DNA of 42,142 nucleotides from Acidobacteriota bacterium (GTDB lineage: Bacteria; Acidobacteriota; Vicinamibacteria; Vicinamibacterales; UBA2999), in assembly GCA_947465645.1 (NCBI GenBank), contig CANIBQ010000041.1, positions 1-42,142 of the forward strand, given 5' to 3'. Positions within the stretch are counted from its first letter, which is position 1. Each line of letters opens with the position of its first letter. The notes beneath the pieces were generated by a model. The model was not told the origin of the DNA and searched no databases. It was given only the letters and a program-made list of their open reading frames with translations. Positions 21,939 to 30,539 of the stretch are shown here, one piece after another. A program made the translations under genes and the position numbers.

Positions 21939-22777
21939 GAGTAGCTCTCCTCCGGCGACGGAAACCGCGTCTCCTTCACGTCGGCGGCGTACCGGTCGAG
22001 GGCATCCGTGAGGAGGCATTCGCCGTCGATATACCGGCGCACGAACCGTGGCGTGTGGCTGGTGTCGACGCCCCACAGATCCTGCAGGACGAGCACCTGG
22101 CCATCCGTCCCCGAACCCGCGCCAATGCCGATCGTGGGGATCGTCAACTCCGACGTGATCGAGGCCGCCAGCTCGGCTGGGACGCACTCGAGCACAATCG
22201 AGAAGCACCCCAGCGCCTCGAGCGCGTGCGCCTCACGCAGCAGCCGCTCAGCGTCGGCGCCCTGCCTTCCCTGTACGCGGAAGCCTCCGAAGCGGTTGAC
22301 GGACTGGGGAGTCAGGCCGATGTGTCCCATGACGGGCACGCCAGAGCCGACGATGTGCCCGATGACGTCCTCGTGGCCGTCAATACCCTCGAGCTTGACC
22401 GCCTGCGCGCCGCTGGCGGCGAGTGCCCCCACCGCGGTCATCGCGTCGGGTATCCCTTTCCGGAACGACAGGAAGGGCATGTCGGCAATCAGGAACTTGT
22501 CGCCTGAGGAGGCGGCGACCGCGCGCGTGTGCATCGCCATGAGCTCGACGGTGGCGGCAAGCGTCGTGTCGTGGCCGTGCATCACCATGGCGGCCGAATC
22601 GCCAACGAGGATGGCGTCAACCTTCGACCGCGCCACCAGGCGGGCCGACCAGGCGTCATAGGCGGTGACGATCGAGATCTTGCGCCCCTCCGCCTTGAAG
22701 CGGGCGAAGTCGAGGACGTCGTTGATTCCAGACGATGCCGAAGGATTCTGCGCGGGCGGGCCGGGTACCTGTCGCAT
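21935..22777 (-). CDS. panB: 3-methyl-2-oxobutanoate hydroxymethyltransferase
   Basis: PanB makes ketopantoate from 2-oxoisovalerate and methylene-tetrahydrofolate. The 280-residue TIM-barrel protein shows ISIVTAYDAWSA, the metal and substrate residues in VGDSAAMVMHGHDTT, ADMPFLSF, AVKLEGID, VMGHIGLTPQ, and the catalytic Glu region VLECVP followed by IPTIGIGAGSGTDGQVLV. About 20 extra residues (MRQVPGPPAQNPSASSG) precede the conserved core. ATG 22777 has AGGAGG about 10 bases upstream. It is the first gene of the pantothenate/CoA operon. The divergent lptCA-like gene is separated from it by a composite heptad array. Confidence 0.95.
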   Translation of the reverse strand: MRQVPGPPAQNPSASSGINDVLDFARFKAEGRKISIVTAYDAWSARLVARSKVDAILVGDSAAMVMHGHDTTLAATVELMAMHTRAVAASSGDKFLIADMPFLSFRKGIPDAMTAVGALAASGAQAVKLEGIDGHEDVIGHIVGSGVPVMGHIGLTPQSVNRFGGFRVQGRQGADAERLLREAHALEALGCFSIVLECVPAELAASITSELTIPTIGIGAGSGTDGQVLVLQDLWGVDTSHTPRFVRRYIDGECLLTDALDRYAADVKETRFPSPEESYS

Positions 22778-22811
22778 GGATCAGGTCCTCCTAGGGGACG
22801 GGAACTAGTTC

Positions 22812-22853
22812 GCAGTAGGCAGTAAGCAGTTGCCGGTTGCCAGTTGTCAGTGG
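22812..22853. repeat. Composite six-unit heptad array in a divergent promoter region
   Basis: Six contiguous 7-base units start at 22812, 22819, 22826, 22833, 22840 and 22847. They read GCAGTAG, GCAGTAA, GCAGTTG, then CCGGTTG, CCAGTTG and TCAGTGG. The array changes gradually from the GCAGTAG family to the CCGGTTG family, so both are variants of one xCRGTnn unit. It lies between panB (minus) and the lptCA-like gene (plus). No other site is evident in this spacer except a possible TATCCT -10 at 22922-22927. Confidence 0.85.
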
Positions 22854-22938
22854 TCGCCGTTCTTGCGAATCGGCGCCACGGACAATGTTAGCGCGAATCG
22901 TATCCGGCCGGACCCGGGTGCTATCCTGTAACCGATTC

Positions 22939-25053
22939 ATGCGGTGGCAGAAGAAGGCGCGGTTCGGCGTGGCGATCTTCGGGATCGTCTTTGCGATCGT
23001 GGTGTATGCCGCGATTGGCGAGCGGCAGTCTACGACGCCGCCAGCGCCCCTCTCGCGCTTCGATCCCCGGGCGGTGCTCGAGAGCATCGGCAGCAAGGTG
23101 CAGCAGGTTCGCCTGGCTGAGCAGGACTACGTCGTCGAGGCGGATCGCCAACTGACGTACGAGGACGGCACCACCAAGCTCATCGGCGTCCGCATCAGGA
23201 TTCCCAACCGCGAAGGGCGCGACGTCACGATCTCTGGCCGCGAAGCGCAGACCGCCCGAGAGCAGAAGGAGATTCAGCTCGTCGGCGAGGTGAAGCTGAC
23301 GTCGAGTGACGGCTTTGAAGTCACCACCGAGAGCGCGTCGTTCGACCAGGACACGGGCATGCTCATGGCGCCCGGAGCGGTCTCGTTCCATAAGGGCGGG
23401 TTGAGCGGTGACGGGGTCGGCATGAGTTACGACAACAACAACGAGATCCTGTCGCTCGCCGAGATGGCCCACGTCATGATGAGGGACGACAACGACGGCG
23501 TCACCATGGAGTTCACGTCAGGGTCCGCGACGCTGGTGCGCCGGGATCATCTGGAACTGATCGGCACGATGGACGCGCGGCGCGGGGAGCAGGTGCTCGA
23601 AGCCGACCATGGTCTCGCGCGGCTGTCCGAGGACGAGGAGCACATCACCTTCATCGAGCTGCGGGGCAGCTCCCGCGTGTCTGGGGGCGGCGCGTTCGAC
23701 TCGATGTCGGCGCGCGACATCGACCTGGACTACGCCGACGACGGCGAAGCGATCGAGCGGGTCGTCCTCACTGGCGAGGGCGCGCTCGCGATGGCGGGTA
23801 AGAACGGCATGAACGGGCGGCAGTTCATCGGCGACACCCTCGACCTCGCCTTTGCCCCGGACAACTCGCTGACCAAGGCATCCGGGCGCGGCGACGTCCG
23901 CGTCGATCTTCCAGGCACGGCCACCGCGGCGGCGCGCAGCGTGAAGGCGCAGTCCTTCGATGCGACGGGTGAGCCAGGCAAGGGATTGACGCTGGCCCGC
24001 TTTTCCGAGCGCGTCGAGTACCGCGAGGAGGGCCAGGGGAAGAGCGCTTCACGAAGCGCCACCTCCAGCCTGCTGATCATCGGCCTGGCGGAGGACGCGG
24101 TCACCAACGCGCAGTTCAGCGGGGCAGTGAAGTTCGAAGAGCAGGGTGGGCTGCAGGCGTCGGCTGCGCAGGCCCGATACGACCCGGCGAAGGGCGCACT
24201 GCAACTGTCAGGCGCGGATACCGGCGGCGGCCCGCGCGTCGCGAATGCGGAGATCGTCATCGAGGCTGGAGGGATCGACGTCGCCCTGCAGGGCGGTACG
24301 ATGGCGGCCACCGACAACGTGAAGACGACGCTGCGCCCGCGTAAAGACAGCAAGCTGCCGGGACTGCTCGAGGAAGGCCAGGGCGCCAACGTCAACGCGA
24401 ACGCGTTCGAGTACCAGGGCGCCGGCGGCAAGGCCATCTATTCCGGTGGCGCCGCGCTCTGGCAGGGCGAGACGGCGATCCGCGGAGACGTCATCACGCT
24501 CGATCAGGAGAAGGGCGACCTGATCGCCGCCGGTTCGGCGCGGTCGACGCTGATGCTCGACACCGGCGCCTCCATCGGAACGGCCGACGAGATTCGGTAC
24601 GACGATGCTACCCGGTTGATTAGCTACCTGGCGCCGCCACCGCCGCCGGCGGCGGCACGCCCGGTCGCCGCACCTCCGGTCGTCGCCGTGCCGCCCGCGG
24701 CACAGCCGCACCTCATCGGGACACAGGGCGATATTCGCGCCGATCGCATCCAGATCAGGCTTGGCACCGAGAATGGCCGCGCCGACAAGCTCGAGGCGTA
24801 CACGAACGTGACGGTGCGCGTCGACACGCGAGTGGCCACTGGCGCGCGCCTCACGTACTTTTCGGAGGACGAGCGGTACCTGCTGTCTGGCGCGCCGAAC
24901 GTCGGCGTCGCGGTCGTCGAAGGGTGCCGTGAAACGACCGGCAAGACGTTGACCTTCTTCAAGTCGACCGATAGGATCATCGTCGACGGCAACGAGGAGC
25001 TTCGCACGCAGACCAAGCGCGGCGGACCATGTCCCGAGTCGCCCGCTCGGTAA
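22939..25053 (+). CDS. LptC/LptA (OstA)-like periplasmic LPS-transport protein, apparent fusion
   Basis: A 704-residue protein with one N-terminal membrane helix (about 8-25, [17 protein letters not shown]) and otherwise beta-rich sequence. Residues about 45-200 look LptC-like. The remainder contains repeated OstA-type strands (such as [47 protein letters not shown] and [17 protein letters not shown]), as in LptA. E. coli LptC and LptA are about 190 residues each, so this appears to be a long fused bridge carrying LPS across the periplasm. A Pro/Ala/Val linker lies near 572-595. ATG 22939 is preferred to an upstream in-frame ATG at 22837 because it starts just before the membrane helix. TAA overlaps the lptB ATG. 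Confidence 0.8.
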   Translation: MRWQKKARFGVAIFGIVFAIVVYAAIGERQSTTPPAPLSRFDPRAVLESIGSKVQQVRLAEQDYVVEADRQLTYEDGTTKLIGVRIRIPNREGRDVTISGREAQTAREQKEIQLVGEVKLTSSDGFEVTTESASFDQDTGMLMAPGAVSFHKGGLSGDGVGMSYDNNNEILSLAEMAHVMMRDDNDGVTMEFTSGSATLVRRDHLELIGTMDARRGEQVLEADHGLARLSEDEEHITFIELRGSSRVSGGGAFDSMSARDIDLDYADDGEAIERVVLTGEGALAMAGKNGMNGRQFIGDTLDLAFAPDNSLTKASGRGDVRVDLPGTATAAARSVKAQSFDATGEPGKGLTLARFSERVEYREEGQGKSASRSATSSLLIIGLAEDAVTNAQFSGAVKFEEQGGLQASAAQARYDPAKGALQLSGADTGGGPRVANAEIVIEAGGIDVALQGGTMAATDNVKTTLRPRKDSKLPGLLEEGQGANVNANAFEYQGAGGKAIYSGGAALWQGETAIRGDVITLDQEKGDLIAAGSARSTLMLDTGASIGTADEIRYDDATRLISYLAPPPPPAAARPVAAPPVVAVPPAAQPHLIGTQGDIRADRIQIRLGTENGRADKLEAYTNVTVRVDTRVATGARLTYFSEDERYLLSGAPNVGVAVVEGCRETTGKTLTFFKSTDRIIVDGNEELRTQTKRGGPCPESPAR

Positions 25054-25778
25054 TGTCCACACTTAAAACCCACGAGCTCACCAAGTCCTACGGCGGCCGC
25101 ACGGTGGTGCGCGGCGTCAGTCTCGAAGTGGGATCCGGTGAAGTCGTCGGACTGCTGGGCCCGAACGGCGCCGGCAAGACCACCACCTTCTACATGACGG
25201 TCGGCCTCACGGTGGCCGATTCAGGGCGCGTGATTCTCGACGGCGAGGATGTCACCGACGACCCGATGTACGTCAGGGCGCGGAAGGGGATTGGCTACCT
25301 GCCGCAGGAGCCGTCGATCTTCCGCGGGCTCACCGTCGAGCAGAACATCCTCGCCATCCTCGAGACGCTCGATCTGAATCACGCGGCGCGGCAGGAGCGT
25401 CTCACGGAGCTGCTCGCGGAGTTGAACCTGACGCCGCTGGCCAAGGCGCCCGCCTACACGCTCTCCGGCGGCGAGCGCCGGCGCGCCGAAATTACCCGCG
25501 CGCTGGTCATCTCGCCGCGCTTTATCCTGCTCGACGAACCGTTCGCGGGCATCGACCCGATCGCGGTGACTGATATTCAGAACATCATCTTTCACTTGAA
25601 GGAGCGCGGCATCGGCGTGCTGGTGACCGACCACAACGTACGTGAGACCCTGCGCATCACGGACCGGGCATACATCGTGCACGATGGCGTAATCTTCAAG
25701 AGTGGTACTCCGGCCTCGCTCGCGGCGGACGAAGAGGTGCGCCGGATTTATCTGGGGGACGCGTTCCGCTTGGACTAA
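25053..25778 (+). CDS. lptB: LPS export ABC transporter ATP-binding protein LptB
   Basis: LptB is the ATPase that powers LPS extraction through LptF/LptG. From ATG 25053 it is 241 residues, exactly the E. coli length. Motifs in order are Walker [12 protein letters not shown]-loop [12 protein letters not shown], signature [10 protein letters not shown], Walker [13 protein letters not shown] and H-switch [25 protein letters not shown] is typical of LptB rather than amino-acid transporters. The start shares an A with the stop of the preceding gene (TAATG), indicating coupling; an ATG at 25029 with no better ribosome site is an alternative. lptF and lptG are not in the window. The lptCA-lptB-rpoN-hpf order resembles proteobacterial clusters. 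Confidence 0.96.
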   Translation: MSTLKTHELTKSYGGRTVVRGVSLEVGSGEVVGLLGPNGAGKTTTFYMTVGLTVADSGRVILDGEDVTDDPMYVRARKGIGYLPQEPSIFRGLTVEQNILAILETLDLNHAARQERLTELLAELNLTPLAKAPAYTLSGGERRRAEITRALVISPRFILLDEPFAGIDPIAVTDIQNIIFHLKERGIGVLVTDHNVRETLRITDRAYIVHDGVIFKSGTPASLAADEEVRRIYLGDAFRLD

Positions 25779-25822
25779 GATGATTTTGATACGGATGGGA
25801 CCCAAGCCGCGCTGCTGACGTC

Positions 25823-27262
25823 ATGGCGATCTCGCAGAAACTCCATACAAAGCTCGTCCAGAAGCTGATTCTGACGCCCTCGCTTCAGCAGGCCATCAAG
25901 CTCCTCCCGATGTCCACGCTGGAGCTGTCCGAGCTGCTCAACCAGGAGATGGTTGAGAACCCCATGCTCGAGGAGGTGCCCACCGAAGAGCTTCAACCGG
26001 TCGAGGCCTCCCAGGAAAAGCAGGAGGAGAAACCGGCTGCCGAGAAGACCGACACCTGGGACGATCAGGACTACGAGTACTTCTTCGGCGACTACCTCGA
26101 CGATGGATACAAGGCGAGGACGCCGACCGAGGTCAAAGAGCTTCCCCCGATCGAGAACACGCTTTCCACCTCAGCCTCCCTTTCCGACCACCTGCTCTGG
26201 CAGCTCTCGATGCAGACCGACGACCCGATGATGCGGGAGATCGGCGAGGCGATCATCGGCAACCTCGACGATGACGGCCAGCTGGTCGCGACGGTCGAGG
26301 AACTGGCGACGATGGGGCCGTGGCCGACCGAAGAGGTCGAGCGGGCGCTGCGCCTGGTGCAGAGCTTCGATCCGATTGGCGTCGCCGCGCGCGACCTGCA
26401 GGAGTGCCTGCTGCTGCAGTTGCGGCGAACCGCGTCGAACGATACGCCGAACGAGAACGCGATCGCGGAGAAGATCGTCACCGAGCACATGCGGCTCCTG
26501 CAGAACCACCAGGTGCCGGAGCTGGCCCGCAAGATGGGGATGTCGATCGACGATCTGAAGCAGTACATCGAGCAGATTCGGCACCTCGATCCCAAGCCGG
26601 GCAGCCGCTTCAATCCCTCGCAGTCGCAGTACGTGATCCCCGATGTCTACATCGTGAAGATCGAGGATCAGTACGTCGCGGTGCTCAACGAGGAAGGGCT
26701 CCCGCAACTGCGCATCAGCCCCGTGTACCGGCGTCTGCTCGACAAGACGGCCGTCGAGAACACCGACGAGACGCGCGCCTACGTCAAAGACAAGTTCCGG
26801 TCGGCTCTGTGGCTGATCAAGTCGGTGGAGCAGCGGCAGAAGACGATCCACAAGGTCGCGTCGAGCATCGTCAACTTCCAGCGCGACTTCCTCGATCACG
26901 GGATCGAGTACCTGCGGCCGCTGGTGCTGCGCGACGTCGCCAACGACATCGGCATGCACGAATCGACCGTCAGCCGGGTGGTGACGAATAAGTACATGCA
27001 CACGCCGCAGGGCGTGTTCGAGATGAAGTACTTCTTCCACAGCGGCATCGCCAGCTCGTACGGCGAGGCGGTGTCGTCGGTCACCATCAAGCAGCGGATC
27101 CGCAAGATCATCGAGCAGGAAGACCCGAGAAAGCCGTTGAGCGACTCGAAGATCGTGAGCATCCTGCAACGCGAGGGTCTCGAGCTCGCGCGGCGCACGA
27201 TCGCAAAATACCGCGAAGAGCTGAAGATCCCGACATCCAACCAGCGGAAGGTGCTGTATTAG
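25823..27262 (+). CDS. rpoN: RNA polymerase sigma-54 factor
   Basis: RpoN directs RNA polymerase to -24/-12 promoters and needs AAA+ activators. The 479-residue protein has the Q/L-rich region I (KLILTPSLQQAIKLLPMSTLELSELLNQEMVENPMLE), an acidic linker (about 50-95), the core-binding domain (about 110-300) and a helix-turn-helix (VANDIGMHESTVSRVVTNKY). The C-terminal RpoN box is ARRTIAKYREEL, beginning near residue 456. No enhancer-binding protein gene lies in the window. The large kinase at 3369-7334 has an NtrY-like output module, but a link is only inferred. It is followed by a strong 17-bp hairpin before hpf. Confidence 0.96.
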   Translation: MAISQKLHTKLVQKLILTPSLQQAIKLLPMSTLELSELLNQEMVENPMLEEVPTEELQPVEASQEKQEEKPAAEKTDTWDDQDYEYFFGDYLDDGYKARTPTEVKELPPIENTLSTSASLSDHLLWQLSMQTDDPMMREIGEAIIGNLDDDGQLVATVEELATMGPWPTEEVERALRLVQSFDPIGVAARDLQECLLLQLRRTASNDTPNENAIAEKIVTEHMRLLQNHQVPELARKMGMSIDDLKQYIEQIRHLDPKPGSRFNPSQSQYVIPDVYIVKIEDQYVAVLNEEGLPQLRISPVYRRLLDKTAVENTDETRAYVKDKFRSALWLIKSVEQRQKTIHKVASSIVNFQRDFLDHGIEYLRPLVLRDVANDIGMHESTVSRVVTNKYMHTPQGVFEMKYFFHSGIASSYGEAVSSVTIKQRIRKIIEQEDPRKPLSDSKIVSILQREGLELARRTIAKYREELKIPTSNQRKVLY

Positions 27263-27264
27263 GC

Positions 27265-27334
27265 TTTGGGCTCTAGGCTCTGGAAGAGCCCGACCCACAG
27301 CCGCGAGCCTGAAGCCAAGAGCCTAGAGCCCAAA
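27265..27334. repeat. GGCTCTA heptad hairpin between rpoN and hpf
   Basis: The 17-bp left arm (27265-27281, TTTGGGCTCTAGGCTCT) pairs perfectly with 27318-27334 across a 36-base loop. The arms are built of 7-base GGCTTTG/GGCTCTA/GGCTCTG units, and the array begins right at the rpoN TAG. The right arm ends three bases before the hpf ATG and leaves no room for a ribosome site. A folded transcript could limit hpf translation. Confidence 0.8.
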
Positions 27335-27337
27335 AAC

Positions 27338-27910
27338 ATGCGCCTCGAACTTACCGGACGACACATCACGATCACGCCTGCCCTGAAGAAGGCTGTCGAG
27401 CAGCGGCTCGCGCACGCCGCCAAGATGCTGCACGACGGCGTCGTGTCCGCGCAGGTGGTTCTCACCGCCGAGAAGTCACGATGCAGCGCTGAAGCAACCC
27501 TGCACGCTCGCGGCGGGCATTTCATGCACGGCGAGGCCACTGGACGGGACGGCGCCACGGCAATCGCCGCGGCCTTCGACAAGATCGATCGGCAGGCGCA
27601 GAAGCTCAAGAGCAAGTGGACCGAGAGCAAGCGCCGGGGTATCTCGATCGCGAAGGCCGCGTCGGCGGGCCCCCGCCCCGAGATGGCAGGACGCTCGACT
27701 GGCGGCGATGGCGACGGCGCGGAGCGCCAGATCCGGATCGTCCGTGCGCGACGCTACGAGGTGAAGCCCATGTCGGTGGACGAGGCGGCGCTCGAGGTCG
27801 GCAGCGACCAGTCCGCCTTCATCGTGTTCAGGAACGCCGACACCGACACCGTCAATGTCCTCTTCCGCCGGCCTGACGGCAATCTCGGGTTGATCGAACC
27901 CGAGGCGTAG
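27338..27910 (+). CDS. hpf: Long-form ribosome hibernation promoting factor (HPF/RaiA family)
   Basis: HPF binds the small ribosomal subunit and, in its long form, dimerises ribosomes to 100S particles. The 190-residue protein has the N-terminal beta-alpha domain (MRLELTGRHITITPALKKAVEQRL, about 1-100), a Ser/Gly/Arg linker (about 105-130), and the C-terminal dimerisation domain (IVRARRYEVKPMSVDEAALEV, ending FRRPDGNLGLIEPE). This is the two-domain long form of most non-gamma bacteria. ATG 27338 is the family start; an upstream in-frame extension would be coded by the intergenic hairpin. It lies five bases before hprK. Confidence 0.94.
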   Translation: MRLELTGRHITITPALKKAVEQRLAHAAKMLHDGVVSAQVVLTAEKSRCSAEATLHARGGHFMHGEATGRDGATAIAAAFDKIDRQAQKLKSKWTESKRRGISIAKAASAGPRPEMAGRSTGGDGDGAERQIRIVRARRYEVKPMSVDEAALEVGSDQSAFIVFRNADTDTVNVLFRRPDGNLGLIEPEA

Positions 27911-27915
27911 CCGAT

Positions 27916-28911
27916 ATGGCGCCCTCGGTCACCGTCGGCGGGCTGCTGGAAAGCCGGCCGGAGGCGCTCGGCCTGCCGCTCGAACTCCTGAGTGGGAGGG
28001 CGGGTCTCGACCGCGTCATCACCAGCCCTCACATCCAGAAGACCGGCCTCGCGCTCGCGGGGTTCCACGAATACCTGCAGCCCGAACGCATCCTCGTGCT
28101 TGGCGAAAGCGAGGTGCGCTACCTCGAGAGTCTCGACACGGCCGCGAGGACCACGTCGCTGTGCGCGGCCTTCGGCCATGACTTTCCCTGCGTACTGATC
28201 ACCGGCGGGTGGGATCCTCCTCTGGAGTTGCTGGCGGCCTCGGAGCGTTATCGTCTGCCGGTGCTGCGCACCGCCGTTGCGACCCCGCTGGCGATCGCCA
28301 AGGTCACCGCCGTGCTCGACGATCGGCTGGCGGTCCGCGAGCTGGTCCACGGTGTCCTGATCGACATCCTCGGTCTCGGCGTGCTGATCGTCGGCGAGAG
28401 CGGCATCGGCAAAAGCGAATGCGCGCTCGACCTGGTGGTCCGCGGCCACCGGCTGGTGGCCGACGACGCGGTGGAGGTGCGGCGCAGGGGCGAGAGTACG
28501 ATTATCGGCACCTGTCCCGACCTGACGCGCTTTCACATGGAGGTGCGGGGCCTCGGCATCATCAACATCCGGGACCTGTTCGGCGTCGCGGCAACCCGCA
28601 TCTCGAAGCGGGTAGAGCTGGTCGTCCGGCTCGAGCGCTGGGATCCCGCGCGGGAGCACGATCGGCTGGGACTCGACGACAATCATTTCGAGCTGGCGGG
28701 GGCGAAGGTGCCGCTGATCCAGATGCCGGTGGCGCCCGGCCGGAGCCTGGCGATCCTGGTGGAGGTGGCGGCGCGCAACCAGCTGCTTCGGATGCGCGGC
28801 CGCCACGCCGCGCGCGCCCTGGCGGCGCGGCTCGACCAGCATCTCAAGGACCTCGAGGCCGGCGCCGACGTCGAAGCCGACGAGGACGTCGAGCGCGGGG
28901 GACAGACGTGA
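27916..28911 (+). CDS. hprK: HPr kinase/phosphorylase
   Basis: HprK phosphorylates and dephosphorylates HPr on Ser46. The 331-residue protein has the N-terminal domain (about 1-130), the Walker A GESGIGKSECALDLV near 155-170, a catalytic histidine in the RGHRLVADDAV segment, and the HPrK/P signature FHMEVRGLGIINIRDLFG. A later KVPLIQMPVAPGRS element is the C-terminal K/R-rich loop region. A matching target Ser is present in the HPr gene four genes on. The stop overlaps the rapZ GTG (GTGA). Confidence 0.96.
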   Translation: MAPSVTVGGLLESRPEALGLPLELLSGRAGLDRVITSPHIQKTGLALAGFHEYLQPERILVLGESEVRYLESLDTAARTTSLCAAFGHDFPCVLITGGWDPPLELLAASERYRLPVLRTAVATPLAIAKVTAVLDDRLAVRELVHGVLIDILGLGVLIVGESGIGKSECALDLVVRGHRLVADDAVEVRRRGESTIIGTCPDLTRFHMEVRGLGIINIRDLFGVAATRISKRVELVVRLERWDPAREHDRLGLDDNHFELAGAKVPLIQMPVAPGRSLAILVEVAARNQLLRMRGRHAARALAARLDQHLKDLEAGADVEADEDVERGGQT

Positions 28912-29843
28912 AGAAGGCGGCGACACGGGCGGTGCCAGCGCGCGCGAAAGCGCGAACGGCCGGGCCAAAGCCGGGCGCCCGCGGGACGCGCCGCTTCGTC
29001 ATCCTCACCGGCCTCTCGGGGTCCGGCAAGACGCAGGCGATCCGCGCGCTCGAGGATCTCGGGTACTTCTGCATCGACAACCTGCCCACCCAGTTGATTC
29101 CGACGATGGCGGAGCTGGCGATCCGCGACGCGGCCGGGCTCGACAAGGTGGCGATCGTCGTCGATATCCGCGAAGGAGGCTTCCTCTCGCAGTTCGCGCG
29201 CGTCTACCGGCGGCTCAAGACCCAGCCGAATGTGAACCCGACGCTGATCTTTCTCGAAGCGAGCCATTCGGCTCTGGTGCGGCGGTTCAGCGAGACGCGC
29301 CGCCCCCATCCGCTGGCGCCCGATCGGTCGGTCGCCGAGGGGATCACCGAGGAGCGGGAGAAGCTGAATGCCATCCGCTCGATGGCCGACCTCGTACTCG
29401 ACACCTCGAACCTCACGGTGCACGAGCTGCGCGAGATCTTCATGCGCATGTCGCGCGACGGCCGCCCCAAAGCGGAGATGATCGTCAACGTCGTCAGTTT
29501 CGGGTTCAAGAACGGCGTGCCGGTGGACGCCGATCTCGTGTTTGACGTCCGGTGCTTGCCGAACCCGCATTTCGTCGATAACCTGCGGCCGCTGACGGGG
29601 CGTGACACGCCGGTCGTGAACTACATGCGCAAGCATCAGGCGACGCTGGATTTCATCGACAAGCTGACGTCGTTCCTGAAGTTCTCGCTGCCGCATTACG
29701 TGCAGGAGGGGAAGAGCTACCTGACCGTGGCGATTGGATGCACGGGCGGGCGGCACCGGTCGGTGATGATTGCGGAAGCCTTGAAGAAGTCGCTCTCAGA
29801 GGTCAAGGGCGTCCGCTTGCGCGTCAAGCATCGCGACTCATGA
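28908..29843 (+). CDS. rapZ: RapZ/YvcJ-family RNase adapter and nucleotide-binding protein
   Basis: The family binds nucleotides or aminosugar-phosphate and, in E. coli, guides RNase E to GlmZ. The 311-residue protein has a basic N-terminal extension (about 1-28, Lys/Arg/Ala-rich), then P-loop ILTGLSGSGKTQAIRALEDLGYFCIDNLP. The middle has FLEASHSALVRRFSETRRPHPL. The C-terminal domain carries VVSFGFKNGVPVDADLVFDVRCLPNP and the end motif IGCTGGRHRSV. GTG 28908 overlaps the hprK stop. The stop overlaps the EIIA ATG (ATGA). Targets here are unknown; its linkage to PTS genes is conserved widely. Confidence 0.95.
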   Translation: MKKAATRAVPARAKARTAGPKPGARGTRRFVILTGLSGSGKTQAIRALEDLGYFCIDNLPTQLIPTMAELAIRDAAGLDKVAIVVDIREGGFLSQFARVYRRLKTQPNVNPTLIFLEASHSALVRRFSETRRPHPLAPDRSVAEGITEEREKLNAIRSMADLVLDTSNLTVHELREIFMRMSRDGRPKAEMIVNVVSFGFKNGVPVDADLVFDVRCLPNPHFVDNLRPLTGRDTPVVNYMRKHQATLDFIDKLTSFLKFSLPHYVQEGKSYLTVAIGCTGGRHRSVMIAEALKKSLSEVKGVRLRVKHRDS

Positions 29844-30247
29844 TCGGGGTCGTGGTCGTGACGCACGGGCAACTGGCGACGGAGCTGCTGAATGCGGCCG
29901 AAACGATCGTCGGCGAGCTGCCGCGGTTTGCGGCGGTGTCGATCGGCTGGCACGAGGACACCGGGGATGCGCGCGAGGAGATCGCACAGGCGCTGGGACG
30001 GGTGCAGCAGGGCCAGGGCGTCCTGATCCTCACCGACATGTTCGGGGGAACGCCGTCGAACCTCGCCATGACCTTTCTGGGGCAGGACAACGTCGAGGTG
30101 ATTACCGGGGTGAACCTGCCGATGCTGATCAAGCTGGCGGGGCTCAACGATCAGTCGAGCCTGCTCGACACCGCCCGCGAGATGCGCGAGCACGGCAGGA
30201 ATGCCATATGGGTCGCCTCGGACTTGCTGCGGGAGAAGAAGGCGTGA
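29840..30247 (+). CDS. PTS EIIA component, mannose family
   Basis: A 135-residue free-standing EIIA of the mannose-type fold. It accepts phosphate from HPr on H9 in IGVVVVTHGQLA. The family segment ILTDMFGGTPSNLAM and the ITGVNLPMLIKL stretch are present. No EIIB or EIIC is in the window, so a regulatory role, as in PTS relays without sugar uptake, is inferred. The ATG overlaps the rapZ stop by ATGA. HPr follows after 13 bases. Confidence 0.92.
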   Translation: MIGVVVVTHGQLATELLNAAETIVGELPRFAAVSIGWHEDTGDAREEIAQALGRVQQGQGVLILTDMFGGTPSNLAMTFLGQDNVEVITGVNLPMLIKLAGLNDQSSLLDTAREMREHGRNAIWVASDLLREKKA

Positions 30248-30260
30248 GTCGCGACAGCGT

Positions 30261-30539
30261 ATGACGGCGCGCACCGTGACGGTCAGCAATACCCTCGGCC
30301 TGCATGCGCGGGCGGCGGCGAGGTTCGTCCACCTCGCCAGCCGGTTCGAGTCGCAGATCCGCGTGGGCCGCGACGCGAAGGTGATGGACGGAAAGAGCAT
30401 CATGGGCATCCTGCTGCTGGCCGCGTCGCGCGGCACGGCGCTCAGGATCTCGGCCGACGGGACGGATGAGACGGCTGCGGTGGACGCCCTCGTGCAACTG
30501 GTCGAATCGGGATTCGGTGAGGAATCGTGGAACGCCTGA
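30261..30539 (+). CDS. ptsH: Phosphocarrier protein HPr
   Basis: HPr passes phosphate from EI to EIIA. The 92-residue protein has H15 in NTLGLHARAAARFV and the regulatory Ser46 in VMDGKSIMGIL, at the canonical positions when numbered from ATG 30261. Both phosphorylation sites needed for the EI relay and for HprK control are therefore intact. Its 3' end overlaps ptsI by 13 bases. Confidence 0.96.
   Translation: MTARTVTVSNTLGLHARAAARFVHLASRFESQIRVGRDAKVMDGKSIMGILLLAASRGTALRISADGTDETAAVDALVQLVESGFGEESWNA

Noticed and set aside
21939..22208. Upstream extension of panC inside panB
   Set aside because: GTG 21938 has a strong GGAGGAG site and the family N-terminus; the extension is a panB shadow.
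22812..22853. Possible CRISPR array
   Set aside because: Units are contiguous 7-mers without spacers, and no cas genes are present in the window.
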